A DNA stretch of 64,000 nt from Nemertoderma westbladi. Its lineage: Eukaryota > Xenacoelomorpha > Nemertodermatida > Nemertodermatidae. The notes under the pieces are model-generated. The model saw nothing but the letters and a program-made list of their open reading frames with translations, had not been told where the DNA came from and made no database searches. Both the position numbers and the translations under genes were made by a program. Positions 11,070 through 21,605 of this stretch are shown piece by piece. The stretch lies in assembly GCA_032718475.1 (NCBI GenBank), contig JAUCBJ010008884.1, forward strand, positions 1 to 64,000, written 5' to 3'. Position 1 is the first letter of the stretch. Every line of letters begins with the position of its first letter.

Positions 11070-14000
11070 CTAATAACTTACTGTAGGACTATTGTACCTA
11101 TTTTTACATTGCACACGGAGGTGAGATTTAACTGCAGATTTAAAAGAATGTTGATTATTTAGGTTTTTAATTTCATTAGGCAGAGCGTTCCAATTTTTTA
11201 TGCCGTTAAAAAAGAAAGTATCAGATTCAAAGGATTTACAATTCGGGAGGTAGAAGTTTGAAGCACTAGCTCTGGTACTGTAAGAGTGTGTATCACGTAC
11301 TCTGTTGAATTTTTGTTTTAGGTAATTGGGACATTTACCATTATACACTTTATGCACATGGTTAAGGCGTAGCTGCTTAACTCTACTATCTAAGTTAAGT
11401 AGTCCAGATTCAGAAAAGTCATCTGGAGTTAGGTGGTGCCTAGGTTTGTAGTCTTTAATAAATCGTACTACTTTATTCTGAGCTACTTGTAATTTACATT
11501 TAAGCTGTTTGGTTAAGCCTTCATACCAAGAAGAGCACGCATAGTCCATGTGACACTGTATTAAAGAAGAGCAAAGTAACTTGCGGGAGTCGGTGTTCAA
11601 ACTATTTTTATTTCTGTATAGAAACCTAAGCCTACTGTTAACTTTCGAGAAAATATTTTTCACTGTACTTTCTCCTGATAAGCAGTTATCCAATGTGGCG
11701 CCTAAATATTTAACTTCCTTTTTATTTTCAATCTTATGTCCATTACTAGTGACTTCAAACTTAGTTACCTTCTTTAACTTTCTTTTGGAACCAAACAAAA
11801 TACTTTCAGTTTTACCGTAGTGAATGGATAGCTTATTATCAACCAACCACTCATTACAGGATTCTAGAACTGCACTTAACTTTTGGGAAATATGGATAGG
11901 ATCTTTATGAGAGAAAATAAGAGCACTGTCGTCGGCATATAAAATGAGTTTAAAATCGGGATCTATACTACTTATCATATCATTTACATAGCATACAAAA
12001 AGCAGAGGACCTAATATACTACCTTGCGGTACACCACAGGTAATCTCTTGTACAGTAGACAGCGATTTGCTAATGACTACAGTTTGACCTCTGTCTGACA
12101 GGTAGGACTTGAACCAGTCTATAGAACCTACACCCATCAGGCCTAACTTACCAAGCAGAATTTCGTGATCTACAGTATCGAAAGCCTTTTGTAGGTCCAA
12201 CATTACCATACCAGTATATAAACCCTTTGCGTTATTACATCTAATTGTATCAGTTAAGTTAATAAGGCAGGTGTCTGTAGAATATGATTTACGAAAACCG
12301 GACTGAAGTTCATAGATCAGATTTAGCCTACTAAGATGTGCCTCCAGCTGTAGAAAAACAGAACGTTCTAGAATTTTAGATACAATACTTAAGATACTAA
12401 CAGGTCTGTAATTACAGGGTTCTACTTTACTATTCTTTTTATACAGAGGAACAACCTTAGCTAATTTCAGTTCGTCTGGTACTACATTATCTACGATAGA
12501 GTAATTAATAATAAAAGTAATAGGCACTTTAAGTACTTCAGCACCATCCTTAAGAAAACGGGCAGGTATTAGGTCTAGACCGGTACTTTTTGAGGCTGAT
12601 AGGCTAAGTAGATTTTTAAAAACGAAATCCTCAGAAACGGGTTTTAAAAATAACTTTTCTGAATTTTGTAACTTTTCTAAATAAAAATTATTTAGAGTTT
12701 CGGACCCTATACTATATTTATTACTTGATAACGGTAATTTCTTAACTAAATTAGAGGCAACATTAGTAAAATAATTATTAAATAAATTACTAACTAGAGT
12801 ATGATCATGAATCAGCTCACCGTTATCTTGCAGAACAATATTCGATTTAGATTTAAGGTTTTTATAACCTAAAGATTTTAGGGTAGACCATAGACTTTTT
12901 GGATTATCTTTATTCTCACTTATTTTGTTGTACAAATATTCAGATTTAGCTTTTTTTATTTCCCGTTGGACAAGGTTTCTATATTTGCAGTAATTATTAT
13001 AATCAGCTAAAACACGGTATTTCCTAAATTTATACAAATAGTTATCTCTTTCTCTGATATTACTAAGAATACCCGAGGTCATCCAGGGCTCAGTGCGTTG
13101 TTTAAGACTAATTTCTTTAATTGGTGCTACAGTATTAAGTGCCTTTAAAAATATATCTTTAAAAACAGTGTACGCAAGGTTAATGTCAGCGGCCTTAAAA
13201 CAGGGTTCCCAGTCAGAATTAACTAACAAACTTAAAAAGCGTTCCTTGCTGTAATTTCTCATAGACCTAACTGTTACTGTTTTATGATCCCCGAAAAAAG
13301 ATTTTTGTGTCTTTCTTGTGCAAAAAACTATAAAATGATCGCTTAGACCTATAGGTAAAACCCCAGATTGAGAAATAATATCGGTATTATTACAAAGGAT
13401 GTGATCTAGTAAAGTAGAAGTTTTACTGGTAATTCTGGTAGAATCTCGAATAATTTGTTTTAAACCAAACAAATTTAAAATACTTTGGTACTGTTTACAG
13501 ATGGGGGATGCTTTGTGATGGTAACAGATATTAAAATCACCTAAGAAATATATTTCACAGTCTGACCTAAGATTACATAAAATTGTATTTTCAAAATTTT
13601 GCAAAAAATCTGATTGTTTAGGGGGCCGATATAAAGTACCGATTAAAATAGGTTTAGTTTTAGGAAGTAAAAGTTCCACCAGTAAAACTTCGTCACAAGT
13701 CTCTAAATCTTCCCTACGATTAAAAGCTAAATCACATCGAATGTAAGTACAGACACCACCACCGTGTCTGTCCCTATCCTTACGTAAAACTACGTAATTA
13801 TCAATATAAATTTCTCCATCAGAAACACTATCATCGAGCCAAGTTTCAGAGATTGTTAAAACTGCTGGGTTGGATTTATTGATTAAAATACGAATTTCGG
13901 AAAGTTTTGGAAGCAGAGATCGTGCGTTTAAGTGCAAAAAATGCAGACCTTTTTTCTTAAAAAAATTAAAAGTTTCACTCTCAGCATCACTTGGAGTTTG

Positions 14001-14567
14001 CAGAGGCGATGTGAGAAATGAATCGTCGGTTTCTGATTCTAAAATTGTATCATGAAAGGGAAGTTCGGTAAAAATACAGCTATTGCAGAGAAAACTTGGT
14101 TCAAGATTGTTTCTGGTGGAGAATAAATTACTGCGTTTCCTACGGTAACATTTTAAATGTACAAATGTGTCACAACTCTCGCATTGGACGATCTTACTCC
14201 GAGAGTTTGTTCCTCGTTGACAGACGGGACAGTTGATCTTCGGGGCCCGCGTCCTGCTGGGTCCTGGGTTGGTCTCAATATCCCCAGCCAGAGACAGTAG
14301 ACAGAGTTTAGCGATTAGGCCTCTAGATCGTGGAGAGGAGACCCAAGATCTTCTTCCCCGACGAGAGCAGTAGAGGCTAAATCCACTCGTCGACCACATC
14401 TCCGTCGATTCGGCGCGGCAGTTCGAAACGGTAGCGACAGGGTGTTCCGCAAACCAGTCCAATACGGGTATTGGGTGGGTTGCAGGGTTACCCCGCGGAT
14501 CGGATGGTTCTGCCACAACGAAACGACCCAGAACGATGAAAACTGTGGAGATTAAGAGCGGGGACAT
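11070..14567 (-). CDS. Retrotransposon polyprotein: leader, 2A, PHD finger, endonuclease, reverse transcriptase
   Basis: The intact 1165-codon frame encodes the protein that would nick DNA and copy the element RNA. In order: a hydrophobic N-terminus (about residues 1-20, VVAE then PSD) resembling a secretion signal; a 2A-type motif ending NPGP at residues 96-103; a C4HC3 PHD-like zinc finger (Cys113, 116, 129, 132, His137, Cys140, 161, 164); an AP-type endonuclease (about 205-416, with Asn214, Glu241, Asp344/Asn346 and Ser-Asp410-His411); and the RT, with motif A Asp791, a [13 protein letters not shown] block and YADD at 877-880. The C-terminal LDSR-rich segment is typical of CR1/L2-type proteins. 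All catalytic landmarks are present. The start is the first ATG after the element's 5' end. It shares no close sequence with the RTE-like or I/Nimb-like proteins here. Confidence 0.9.
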   Translation of the reverse strand: MSPLLISTVFIVLGRFVVAEPSDPRGNPATHPIPVLDWFAEHPVATVSNCRAESTEMWSTSGFSLYCSRRGRRSWVSSPRSRGLIAKLCLLSLAGDIETNPGPSRTRAPKINCPVCQRGTNSRSKIVQCESCDTFVHLKCYRRKRSNLFSTRNNLEPSFLCNSCIFTELPFHDTILESETDDSFLTSPLQTPSDAESETFNFFKKKGLHFLHLNARSLLPKLSEIRILINKSNPAVLTISETWLDDSVSDGEIYIDNYVVLRKDRDRHGGGVCTYIRCDLAFNRREDLETCDEVLLVELLLPKTKPILIGTLYRPPKQSDFLQNFENTILCNLRSDCEIYFLGDFNICYHHKASPICKQYQSILNLFGLKQIIRDSTRITSKTSTLLDHILCNNTDIISQSGVLPIGLSDHFIVFCTRKTQKSFFGDHKTVTVRSMRNYSKERFLSLLVNSDWEPCFKAADINLAYTVFKDIFLKALNTVAPIKEISLKQRTEPWMTSGILSNIRERDNYLYKFRKYRVLADYNNYCKYRNLVQREIKKAKSEYLYNKISENKDNPKSLWSTLKSLGYKNLKSKSNIVLQDNGELIHDHTLVSNLFNNYFTNVASNLVKKLPLSSNKYSIGSETLNNFYLEKLQNSEKLFLKPVSEDFVFKNLLSLSASKSTGLDLIPARFLKDGAEVLKVPITFIINYSIVDNVVPDELKLAKVVPLYKKNSKVEPCNYRPVSILSIVSKILERSVFLQLEAHLSRLNLIYELQSGFRKSYSTDTCLINLTDTIRCNNAKGLYTGMVMLDLQKAFDTVDHEILLGKLGLMGVGSIDWFKSYLSDRGQTVVISKSLSTVQEITCGVPQGSILGPLLFVCYVNDMISSIDPDFKLILYADDSALIFSHKDPIHISQKLSAVLESCNEWLVDNKLSIHYGKTESILFGSKRKLKKVTKFEVTSNGHKIENKKEVKYLGATLDNCLSGESTVKNIFSKVNSRLRFLYRNKNSLNTDSRKLLCSSLIQCHMDYACSSWYEGLTKQLKCKLQVAQNKVVRFIKDYKPRHHLTPDDFSESGLLNLDSRVKQLRLNHVHKVYNGKCPNYLKQKFNRVRDTHSYSTRASASNFYLPNCKSFESDTFFFNGIKNWNALPNEIKNLNNQHSFKSAVKSHLRVQCKNRYNSPTVSY
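14259..14282 (-). other. 2A ribosome-skipping motif in the CR1-like ORF
   Basis: Codons 96-103 read Asp-Ile-Glu-Thr-Asn-Pro-Gly-Pro, an exact fit to the 2A consensus D(V/I)ExNPGP, preceded by a Leu-rich helix-like stretch as in known 2A sequences. 2A peptides make the ribosome skip the Gly-Pro bond, so the first 102 residues would be released separately from the PHD-EN-RT protein. 2A motifs are known in other APE-type non-LTR elements of invertebrates. Activity here is inferred. Confidence 0.85.
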
Positions 14568-14595
14568 TGTGCTGTCTGGCTGTAGTCTAGAAGAT

Positions 14596-14601
14596 CACTT
14601 C
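14596..14601. repeat. Target-site duplication of the CR1-like element, 5' side
   Basis: Perfect hexamer match (cacttc) to 10730-10735. The RTE-like reading frame resumes with this copy. Confidence 0.75.
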
Positions 14602-16832
14602 GACCCTTCTCCAGTGATCACCGCCTTATTGTGGCCAAGGTAAGACTTAGTCTGCGTGCTAGCAGAACAACGAAATCTGCCTTGCCACGGCATGACTGGT
14701 CCTCTCTGTTGAAACAGCCAAGTGTGAGATCCAGCTTCACACTACAGCTGAGCAACAGGTATGAGGCTCTTGCCTCTGAGGCGGCAGATCACTGTGAGGG
14801 CTATACTGCCTTTACAGAAGCAGTTAAGTTAGCAGCTGCAGAAACAGTTCCTGTATACCCTCGAAACAGGAAAAGGGCCCCCTGGACTGACAACAAAATT
14901 CAGAAGTGCCGAAATGACCTTCATAAGGCGCAGAAAGAGTCCCGACTCAAACAGACTACAGCGGCCAAGAATGCAGTTAAAGCTGCATCTAGTTCCCTGA
15001 ACAGGCAGTACTCTGTTAATCTACAGGAGCTAATAAACCAACAGGTTGATGCCATCAATGATGCTGACGACAGCAGGCAATCATCCCAGGCATGGAAATC
15101 GATCAATCTGCTTACTGGGCGGAAAAGCCAACCAACCACCAAGGTTAAGGCTGAATCACCAGCCGATCGCCTCAATGGTTGGAAAGCCCACTTTGAAAAG
15201 CTCCTCAATAATGACAGGGTATTGCCTGATAACTTTATAGAAGTAAAAGTGTCTGAGTCTGTACTCCCAGATATTCCCATTGGCGATATCTCCTTTGCAG
15301 AAGTGAAGGCTGCTGCAAAGAGCATTAAGACCAATCGTGCCAGTGGAGTAGATGGTGTTCCCCCTGAGGTCTTTAAAATACCTGAGTGTTTAAAGCTCAT
15401 CTATCCCATCATAGTAGACATGTACCGAACAACAAGAGTCCCACAAGAAATGAAAACAAATAAGTTGGTGCCAGTTCCCAAGAAGGGCAACCTAACACTC
15501 TATGGTTCTTTTCGGGGAATCTCATTGATCTCGATTGCTGCAAAGCTATACAATAGGATTCTATTAAATCGCATCAGGGATCCCATTGAGAGACTGCTCC
15601 GTGGAAATCAGAATGGGTTCCGTAAAGGTCGTGGAACCATGGAGCCCATTTTGGCACTTAGAAGGATAATTGAAGAATTATCAAAAAAGAAAGACAGGCA
15701 TCTGGCTGTTATCTTTGTTGACTTCTTCAAGGCCTTTGATTCAGTCTCTCGCTCACGTATGTTCAGCATACTTTCATTATATGGGATTCCTGATGAAATT
15801 ATTGCAGCAATCAAATCAGTATACGATGGTTCGACAACATTTGTGTCTACTGTTGACGGTGACACAGAACCATTTGAAGTGTTATGGGGCGTCCTCCAAG
15901 GAGACACACTTGCACCATTCTTGTTCATTATTGTGGTTGACTATGTTCTACGCATGTCCTTAGATCATCATAATGATGATGGGGTGATGAAAACTCCACC
16001 TACTGGCTCCAGAAGTCGAGGAAATCCTGCCAAGTACCTAACTGATCTAGACTTTGCTGATGACTTAGGAGTACTCTCAGAATCATTAGAGGGAGCCCAA
16101 CGGCTCCTCAGCTCTTTAGAACATGCTGCTTCTAGTGTTGGTCTTTTTATTAACTCCAGAAAGACCAAAATTCTGACCGTTAACTTTGAAAGTCCTCAGC
16201 AAGTCTCTGATCGGATGAGCATAAGCTCAAAGGATGGTATGCTTGAGCATATGGACGACTTCTGTTACCTGGGATCATGGATCCGGAAGTCAGGTGAGGA
16301 CCTTCGAATACGTAAGGGAAAGGCATGGGCTGCCTTGAATAGGCTTTCCAGGATTTGGAAGTCACCGAGAATTAATCGGAAACTTAAGGTCCGATTATTT
16401 AGAGCAGCAGTAGTTCCAGTACTCCTCTACGGGAGTCCATGCTGGGCTCTAACTGCTGAGGACACCAAATCTCTGGATGGCACATTCACAAGAATGCTAC
16501 GCCGGGTACATTGTGTCAAGTACAATGCACACATCTCCAACCAGACACTATATAACATTGGAGGTGTCTCATTGGTTCCCCCAAGCTTGACACTAGAACA
16601 AAATCGCCTCCGCTTTGCAGGACATTGCTTTCGCCGTGAGGACCAGCCAGTGCATAATCTTGTACTTTGGCAGCCTCATGGAGTGAATAAGCATGGTGGA
16701 CAGCCCATGACTTTCTTGAGACGCATCTTAAAGGACACTGGCCTTAAAGATGCGGATGATCTAGCAAATGTCATGGGTGATAGGGAGTTATGGCGGTGCA
16801 ATTTTGTTGACAAGCCGGCACAGCATTCTTAA
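14601..16832 (+). pseudogene. RTE-like endonuclease end plus full reverse transcriptase (copy 2)
   Basis: This is the downstream half of the RTE-like ORF. It opens with the last endonuclease block (Ser-Asp-His at 14613-14621), then a basic linker with RKRAPWTDNKIQKC, then the RT. Counting residues from 14631: GVDGVPPEVFK, VPVPKKG, GFRKGRGT, motif A with Asp364 (VDFFKAFDS), motif B GVLQGDTLAPF near 420, and FADD at 475-478. The C-terminal domain carries LLYGSPCWAL and ends at TAA 16830-16832. It has no internal stop and is the most complete RT of this family in the window. The nested CR1-like element separates it from its own endonuclease, so it is non-functional as a unit. Copies 1 and 3 are near-identical over the shared part. 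Confidence 0.88.
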
Positions 16833-16876
16833 AAATGCAGCTGCAATGCAGCATGCCGATCCTAGTAGTAGTAGTA
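16833..16876 (+). other. Very short 3' UTR and TAG tail of RTE-like copy 2
   Basis: About 30 bp follow the stop codon and precede a (TAG)n tail. They contain the palindromic blocks gcagctgc and gcatgc and are shared by copies 1 and 3. A minimal 3' UTR of this kind fits RTE-type elements, where the 3' end is the RT recognition site. Confidence 0.65.
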
Positions 16877-17566
16877 GAGATAGTGGGCCAGTAGATAGGA
16901 GTCTAGAACTATAAAGTTATTGAGATAGTGGGCCAGTAGATAGGAGTCTAGAACTATAAAGTTATTGAGATAGTGGGTCAGTAGATAGGAGTCTAGGACT
17001 ATAAAGTTATTGAGATTGGGCATCATTAGATAGGAGTCTATAACTATAAAGTTATTGAGATAGTGGGTCAGTAGATAGGAGTCTAGAACTATATAAAGTT
17101 ATTGAGGTAGTGGGTCAGTAGATAGGAGTCTAGAACTATAAAGTTATTGAGATAGTGGGTCACTAGATAGGAGTCTAGAACTATAAAGTTATTGAGATAG
17201 TGGGTCAGTAGATAGGAGTCTAGAACTATAAAGTTATTGAGATAGTGGGTCAGTTGATAGGAGTCTAGAACTATATAAAGTTATTTAGATAGTGGGCCAG
17301 TAGATAGGAGTTTAGAACTATAAAGTTATTGAGATAGTGGGCCAGTAGATAGGAGTCTAGAACTATATAAATTTATTGAGATAGTGGGTCAGTAGATAGG
17401 AGTTTAGAACTATAAAGTTATTGAGATAGTGGGTCAGTAGATAGGAGTCTAGAACTATATAAATTTATTGAGATAGTGGGTCAGTAGATAGGAGTTTAGA
17501 ACTATAAAGTTATTGAGATAGTGGGTCATTAGATAGGAGTCTAGAACTATAAAGTTATTATTATTA
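16877..17566 (+). repeat. 45-bp satellite, block 2
   Basis: About 15 units of the same satellite, same orientation, including one gattgggcatcattag variant near 17015 and several 47-bp units. It is bounded by two transposon insertions. Confidence 0.96.
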
Positions 17567-18786
17567 TTATTATGTTTAATTTCGTGCAGGAACATTAATG
17601 TAAACATTATGTAGCACCGCACAACTCTACTGTAGGCTACTACTGTATCTATAAACTAATATAAAGCAACTACAGTACCTAGCAGCTAGCACAATGTACT
17701 GTAAGAATGAGACGTTATTAATGGGCGCTCCCAAAAAAAGAAAAGGAATGTAGAAACTATTGGCCATAAGTTAATAATGAAATACCAAAGTGTTCATAAA
17801 TTGTATAGATTGAAAATAGAATAGAGTGCAAATTACTAATTGGATATAGGTTAGTTTTCATAGACCCCTAAAACAATATTCCAGCGAGATCTAAGCGTAG
17901 ACATACCAATAGAGTTACAGGTATGAAGTATAGGATTTGAAGATATTGAAACACGATGTAACAGTGAAAAAATAGCAGTACGACAAATTGATTTAAAAGT
18001 ATTGATACGGTTCAAACAAAATAAAGTGTTGGCGTCTTCGGTACTACAATATGAAAATAATTGACGGAAAGCGTAATTGTAAGCTACCTTTAATCTACGT
18101 AAGGATTCAACACGAAACACAGACCATAGAGAACAACAGTATAAGTTATAACAATAAGTTTTGAAAATAATGGATTTTATAGGTAAAGAGCATTTATTAA
18201 ACGTTCTGGCTAATTGATTACCACGACAATATAAGGTTGATTTCAAACGCTTAATGTCAGGTTCATCAGATAGGTTGCAACAGAGGGTATGCCCTAAGTA
18301 ACAGTATTCTAGAACACAAGGGAGGATCATACCACAAAGGTATACGTCACCAGCTCGTCCAAATTGTGAAGGGATAAAATACATACACTTTGATTTAACG
18401 AAATTAAACATAACATCAAATTTAGCACCATAATCTTCACAAATTTTAAGTAAAGACCGTAAACCAAAAATACTGGGAGCCATTAAACTTAGATCATCGG
18501 CATACAATAGATGGTTGATTACAATATTACCAACCTTACAACCTGCAGGACATTTGTTCAATAAAATACTTAAGTCATTCAAGTATATGTTAAATAGAAG
18601 AGGAGAAAGCAAACTACCCTGTCGTACACCATTACATACAGTGAAGGGTACGCTTGTTGCGCTGCCCCAACGTACCGCTAGCAATTGATTGGTATACCAA
18701 AAATATAGTAAACGTATTACACCAAGGGGAACTTTAAGATAAATTAACTTTTTAAAAATGAATGGCCAGATTATAACCACTATCTC
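17567..18786 (-). mobile_element. I/Nimb-like non-LTR retrotransposon, 5'-truncated
   Basis: The element lies on the minus strand within the satellite. Its 3' end is a (TAA)n-type tail, seen on the + strand as attattattattattatg at about 17558-17574, overlapping the satellite's own gttatt. The 3' UTR is about 275 bp. It is truncated just after RT motif A, and its 5' junction with the satellite is a perfect inverted repeat (18775-18804). The gttatt block at both borders is a candidate target duplication but also a satellite word, so this is not decisive. Confidence 0.75.
17851..18780 (-). pseudogene. Reverse transcriptase, C-terminal part (I/Nimb-like)
   Basis: The 309-codon frame has RT motif B (NGVRQGSLLSPLLFN), the catalytic YADD at residues 93-96, and a FNFVKSKCM block. 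The C-terminal region contains LWSVFRVESLRRLKVAYNYAFRQL, matching in pattern the 2268-2552 fragment. Motif A, the palm start and any endonuclease or ORF1 are missing at the truncation. No internal stop is present, so the copy is fairly young, but it is not functional. It differs clearly from both the RTE-like and the CR1-like RTs of this window, making a third non-LTR lineage. The clade name is tentative. Confidence 0.75.
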
Positions 18787-18804
18787 GTTATTGAGATAGT
18801 GGTT
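18775..18804. repeat. Perfect 12-bp inverted repeat at a retrotransposon 5' junction
   Basis: Arms aaccactatctc (18775-18786) and gagatagtggtt (18793-18804) are separated by gttatt. The right arm is ordinary satellite. The left arm is, at least in part, an inverted copy of it joined to the truncated RT end. Confidence 0.85.
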
Positions 18805-18960
18805 CAGTAAATAGGAGTCTAGAACTATATAATGTTATTGAGATAGTGGGCCAGTAGATAGGAGTCTAGAACTATAAAGTTATTGAGATAGTGGGTCAGT
18901 AGATAGGAGTCTAGAACCATATAAATTTATTGAGATAGTGGGTCAGTAGATAGGAGTCTA
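18787..18960 (+). repeat. 45-bp satellite, block 3
   Basis: About four units between the I/Nimb-like fragment and the LTR element. The last unit is cut after gagtcta, where the LTR begins with TGTTAG. Confidence 0.95.
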
Positions 18961-19500
18961 TGTTAGCTTATCCAATTCCGCTAACACCCCACAAAGTAAG
19001 CCGTTAAGCAATATTGGGAGCACAAGGTTGATTACCCAACCTCGTGCCACCCCAACAAAGTGGGAAGGAGAAACGCACAATAGGGGTCAGGGGTTACACC
19101 CCTGACAGAGAGAGAATAGCAAGGGCGAAGGGAAGCACTTCAGAGGGGGGCAAAGGGTGACAACAGAGTTATTAGCCAATGGGGGGGAAGGCACCGGCTG
19201 AGTAGCGTAACTTGGCCAACCGTGCAGTATATTATCATTCAGTACAGTTATCATTAGTCAGTGTATCATTTGGTGTTAGTTAGGTTAGTTTTAGCTAGGA
19301 AAGTACCGGGACTTTTAATCACCGTTTCCCGCCTTCCGTATACTATATCAGCAATTCTATATTACCATCATCCATCTATACTATTATACCCAAAGATTAT
19401 ATACGTCGAACAACACAAACTCTTTTCACCTTTCACACACGGCGGGGACGCGTAGATTAACAAACCGGATAAATCGGGATCCTTCGTGGATCCCGTCACA
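18961..19500 (+). repeat. 5' LTR of the decayed family B copy
   Basis: It begins TGTTAGCTTATCC and ends GATCCCGTCACA, matching the ends of the 551-bp LTRs at 48301 and 55391 read in reverse. It is 11 bp shorter and visibly diverged. Near its end it has a hairpin: cgggatcc (19475-19482), a ttcgt loop, and ggatcccg (19488-19495). Confidence 0.85.
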
Positions 19501-19558
19501 GTGATTAAAACCCAAGCCGCCCCTAGTTAAACTGACTAAAACCAGCCACCCTAGAAAG

Positions 19559-21328
19559 ATGAGCCAAGGGAGAGAGACGACACCGCCGCGGACCCCGGAC
19601 GGAGACCTAACGATCCACAAGGCCGCGACGAGATGATACGGACCCACGACGCCGGTCGATGCTACGTCGACCACGTCGACGCCGGTTGACGCCACGTCGA
19701 TAACGAGCAACCCGGCGAACCAAGATGTGGGGGGTCGTCTACGAGGAGAGAGCGAGTCGAGTAGAGGAGAGAGCGAGACGGGGGAGGAGAGAGACGAGTC
19801 GAAACACAGCGGCGGTCGACATACCGATGTCGCCGGCCAGCCACAGGCCGAGGGCGACGGACGGCCCACCGGAACGGCGACGGTGGGGCCGCCGGTATGA
19901 CGCCGGACCCGGAGAGATAGGGGAGAGGTCGGCGACGAGGACGTCGGGGTCTTCGATCGACTTCGACGGGCCTACAACGCGACCCGGAAACTACTTAAGG
20001 AGGCCAAAGAGGGGGCGAGGATAGACGAGGTAAAGTTGACAAAAGGACTAGGTGAGTCGAACCAGCACTTTAACTATTTACTGCGCTTTGGGCAGAGAGA
20101 ACTAGCCAAGGAGAGAGCGAGAGGGGTTGCAAACGAACTGCTTGAACTATGGGAATGTAGGGGTATGGTACCTAGTGTAGTGTACATAGGGCCATACTCA
20201 GTCGATACCCGGGGAGTAAAATTGGTGGGTTGGAGGAGACCGCAGGAGGGCGAATCCGAGGTTAACCCCAAAGATTCGGTCTCGTCGGTTGGAGAAAGTT
20301 CCGGGAGGCGGGGGAACGTTGGTAGGACGGAGGGGCGACGGGAGTCCGTCGCAACCGATAAGTCTGCTACATCCTCCGCAAAAGAAAGAAGGGTGCTGGA
20401 GATAAATCTGATGTATGAATTAGCGATGGTGGCGACAGAGCAGAAAGAATTAGAGAGGCAAGTGAGTGAGGAAACCGCATGGTTGGAGAGAGAAAGAGAG
20501 TGGGCAAGGAAGGATAGAGAGAGAGTCGAGGAGTGTAGAGAGAGAGCCGAGGAGTGTAGAGAGCGGGAGATGGAAGTAGAGAGCGAGATGGTTGCGAGAG
20601 ATACCGAGTTGGCCGAGCGAAGTTTACGAGAGTGCAGTGTGAGAGAGATAGAGGCAGAGCTTGAGCGGGATGATTTGCGTGCCCGGCTAGGGAGGCTTGC
20701 GCAATATCAAGCCAAACTGGAGCAGCGCCGACTAGAACTGGCGTGGTTGGAAATATCAGAGAGTGAGACCCCACTTACAGACACCAGGCGAGAGAACCAG
20801 AACTGGTGTAGCCGTACGGGCGGGGGGGGGGGGGGGGGGGGGGGTAGTAGTAGTACGTTAGAAATAGTTAATATTAATAGTACTGTAGTAGATAACCCTA
20901 ATCCCTTTATTGCAGCAAATAATATTTTACCTGGTAGTAGTAATTTAAATTTAAATTCAAATAATAATATTAATTCAAATATTCAGAATAATCCAAATAA
21001 TTCGAATAATAATTTAAATTTTGAAAATAATAACAATTCTAATTTAAATAATAATTCCGTTTCAAATTCTAATAATTCTAATATTTTAATTGATTTTGGG
21101 GATTTAATTGATCCAACAGATAATATTGGGAATGGTGCTAAATGGTGCGTTAATATGAACGTGTCAGACGTGTATAGCCCGGCAAACAGGCGTAGTAAAC
21201 CCAGCCGTAGTAGAGACAGTGTGTCGACTAGAGAGGGGTGTAGTAGTAAAGTAAGAGATAGTGAAGTTAGATGTGGCGAGTGGGGGGGGGGGGGGGGGGG
21301 CTACAGGCGCCCCACCACAGAAGATTAG
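19559..21328 (+). pseudogene. Family B gag-like first ORF, with two nonsense codons
   Basis: This frame corresponds to the intact first ORF of element B (53655-55295). It starts at the ATG at 19559 and has in-frame TGA codons at 19634-19636 and 19898-19900. Element B has CGA (Arg) at both positions, so both look like CpG-to-TpG decay. Downstream it is open to 21328. The protein is highly charged with predicted coiled-coil (Glu/Arg-rich, about 20380-20770), then a poly-Gly tract from a long G run (20821-20842), then an Asn/Ser-rich low-complexity segment. No known enzymatic domain is present; the N-terminal Gag assignment comes only from position and from the family B ORF order. It ends in a second long G run (21282-21300) where the frame changes. 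Confidence 0.75.
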
Positions 21329-21605
21329 TGGCGAGAGAGGGGGGGAGAGAATGCCCCACAAGAGGGGTGTAGAGGTGTAGTAGGAGGTAGTGAAGTTAGA
21401 AGTAGCGGGTGGGGGGGGGGCTATGGGCGCCCCACCACGGAAGATTAGTGGCGAGAGAGGGGGGGGGGAGAGAATGCCCCACAAGAGGGGTGTAGAGGTG
21501 TAGTAGGAGGTAGCGAAGTTAGAAGTAGCGGGTGGGGGGGGGGGGGCTACGGGCACCCCACCGCGAGAGATTAGTGGCGAGAGAGGGGGGGCAGAGAGTG
21601 TCCCA
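21280..21605 (+). repeat. G-run tandem repeat, about 120-126 bp period
   Basis: Three units each carry a poly-G run, then ctac/ctat, a gcgccccacc block, aagattagtggcgagag, another G run, and a ccccacaagagggg block. The G runs differ in length between units (19 in the first). The matching segment in element B is 53580-53760, where runs are 9 and 11. This repeat spans the overlap of ORF1 and ORF2. Confidence 0.85.

Larger units (their letters stand above)
10736..14595 (-). mobile_element. CR1/L2-like non-LTR retrotransposon with intact ORF
   Basis: A 3,860-bp element on the minus strand sits inside the RTE-like endonuclease region. Its 3' end (at low coordinates) is a tail of TATC-type repeats, seen on the + strand as atagatatagatagatagat. 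Its 5' end lies 28 bp upstream of the ATG at 14567. The flanking 6-bp duplication is perfect. A single long ORF (11070-14567) fills most of it. The uninterrupted frame and the younger position relative to the RTE-like copy point to a recent insertion. The short 5' leader means either a nearly full-length copy or a truncation just before the start codon. Confidence 0.87.
10182..16876 (+). mobile_element. RTE-like non-LTR retrotransposon copy 2, with nested CR1-like insertion
   Basis: The element is inserted in the satellite and flanked by a 7-bp gagatag repeat (10175-10181 and 16877-16883), which partly overlaps satellite sequence. It starts inside the apurinic-type endonuclease, so it is 5'-truncated. 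It is interrupted at 10735 by a 3,860-bp element on the opposite strand, resumes at 14602, and ends with a TAG-repeat tail. Removing the inserted element plus one 6-bp duplication leaves the endonuclease and RT in one reading frame, so the frame was intact when the insertion occurred. Confidence 0.88.

Noticed and set aside
19725-20024. Alternative-frame ORF in family B (also at 54878-55150) that looks conserved between copies
   Set aside because: It overlaps ORF1 fully; similarity follows from the main frame and GC-rich codons. I see no independent evidence for a second protein.
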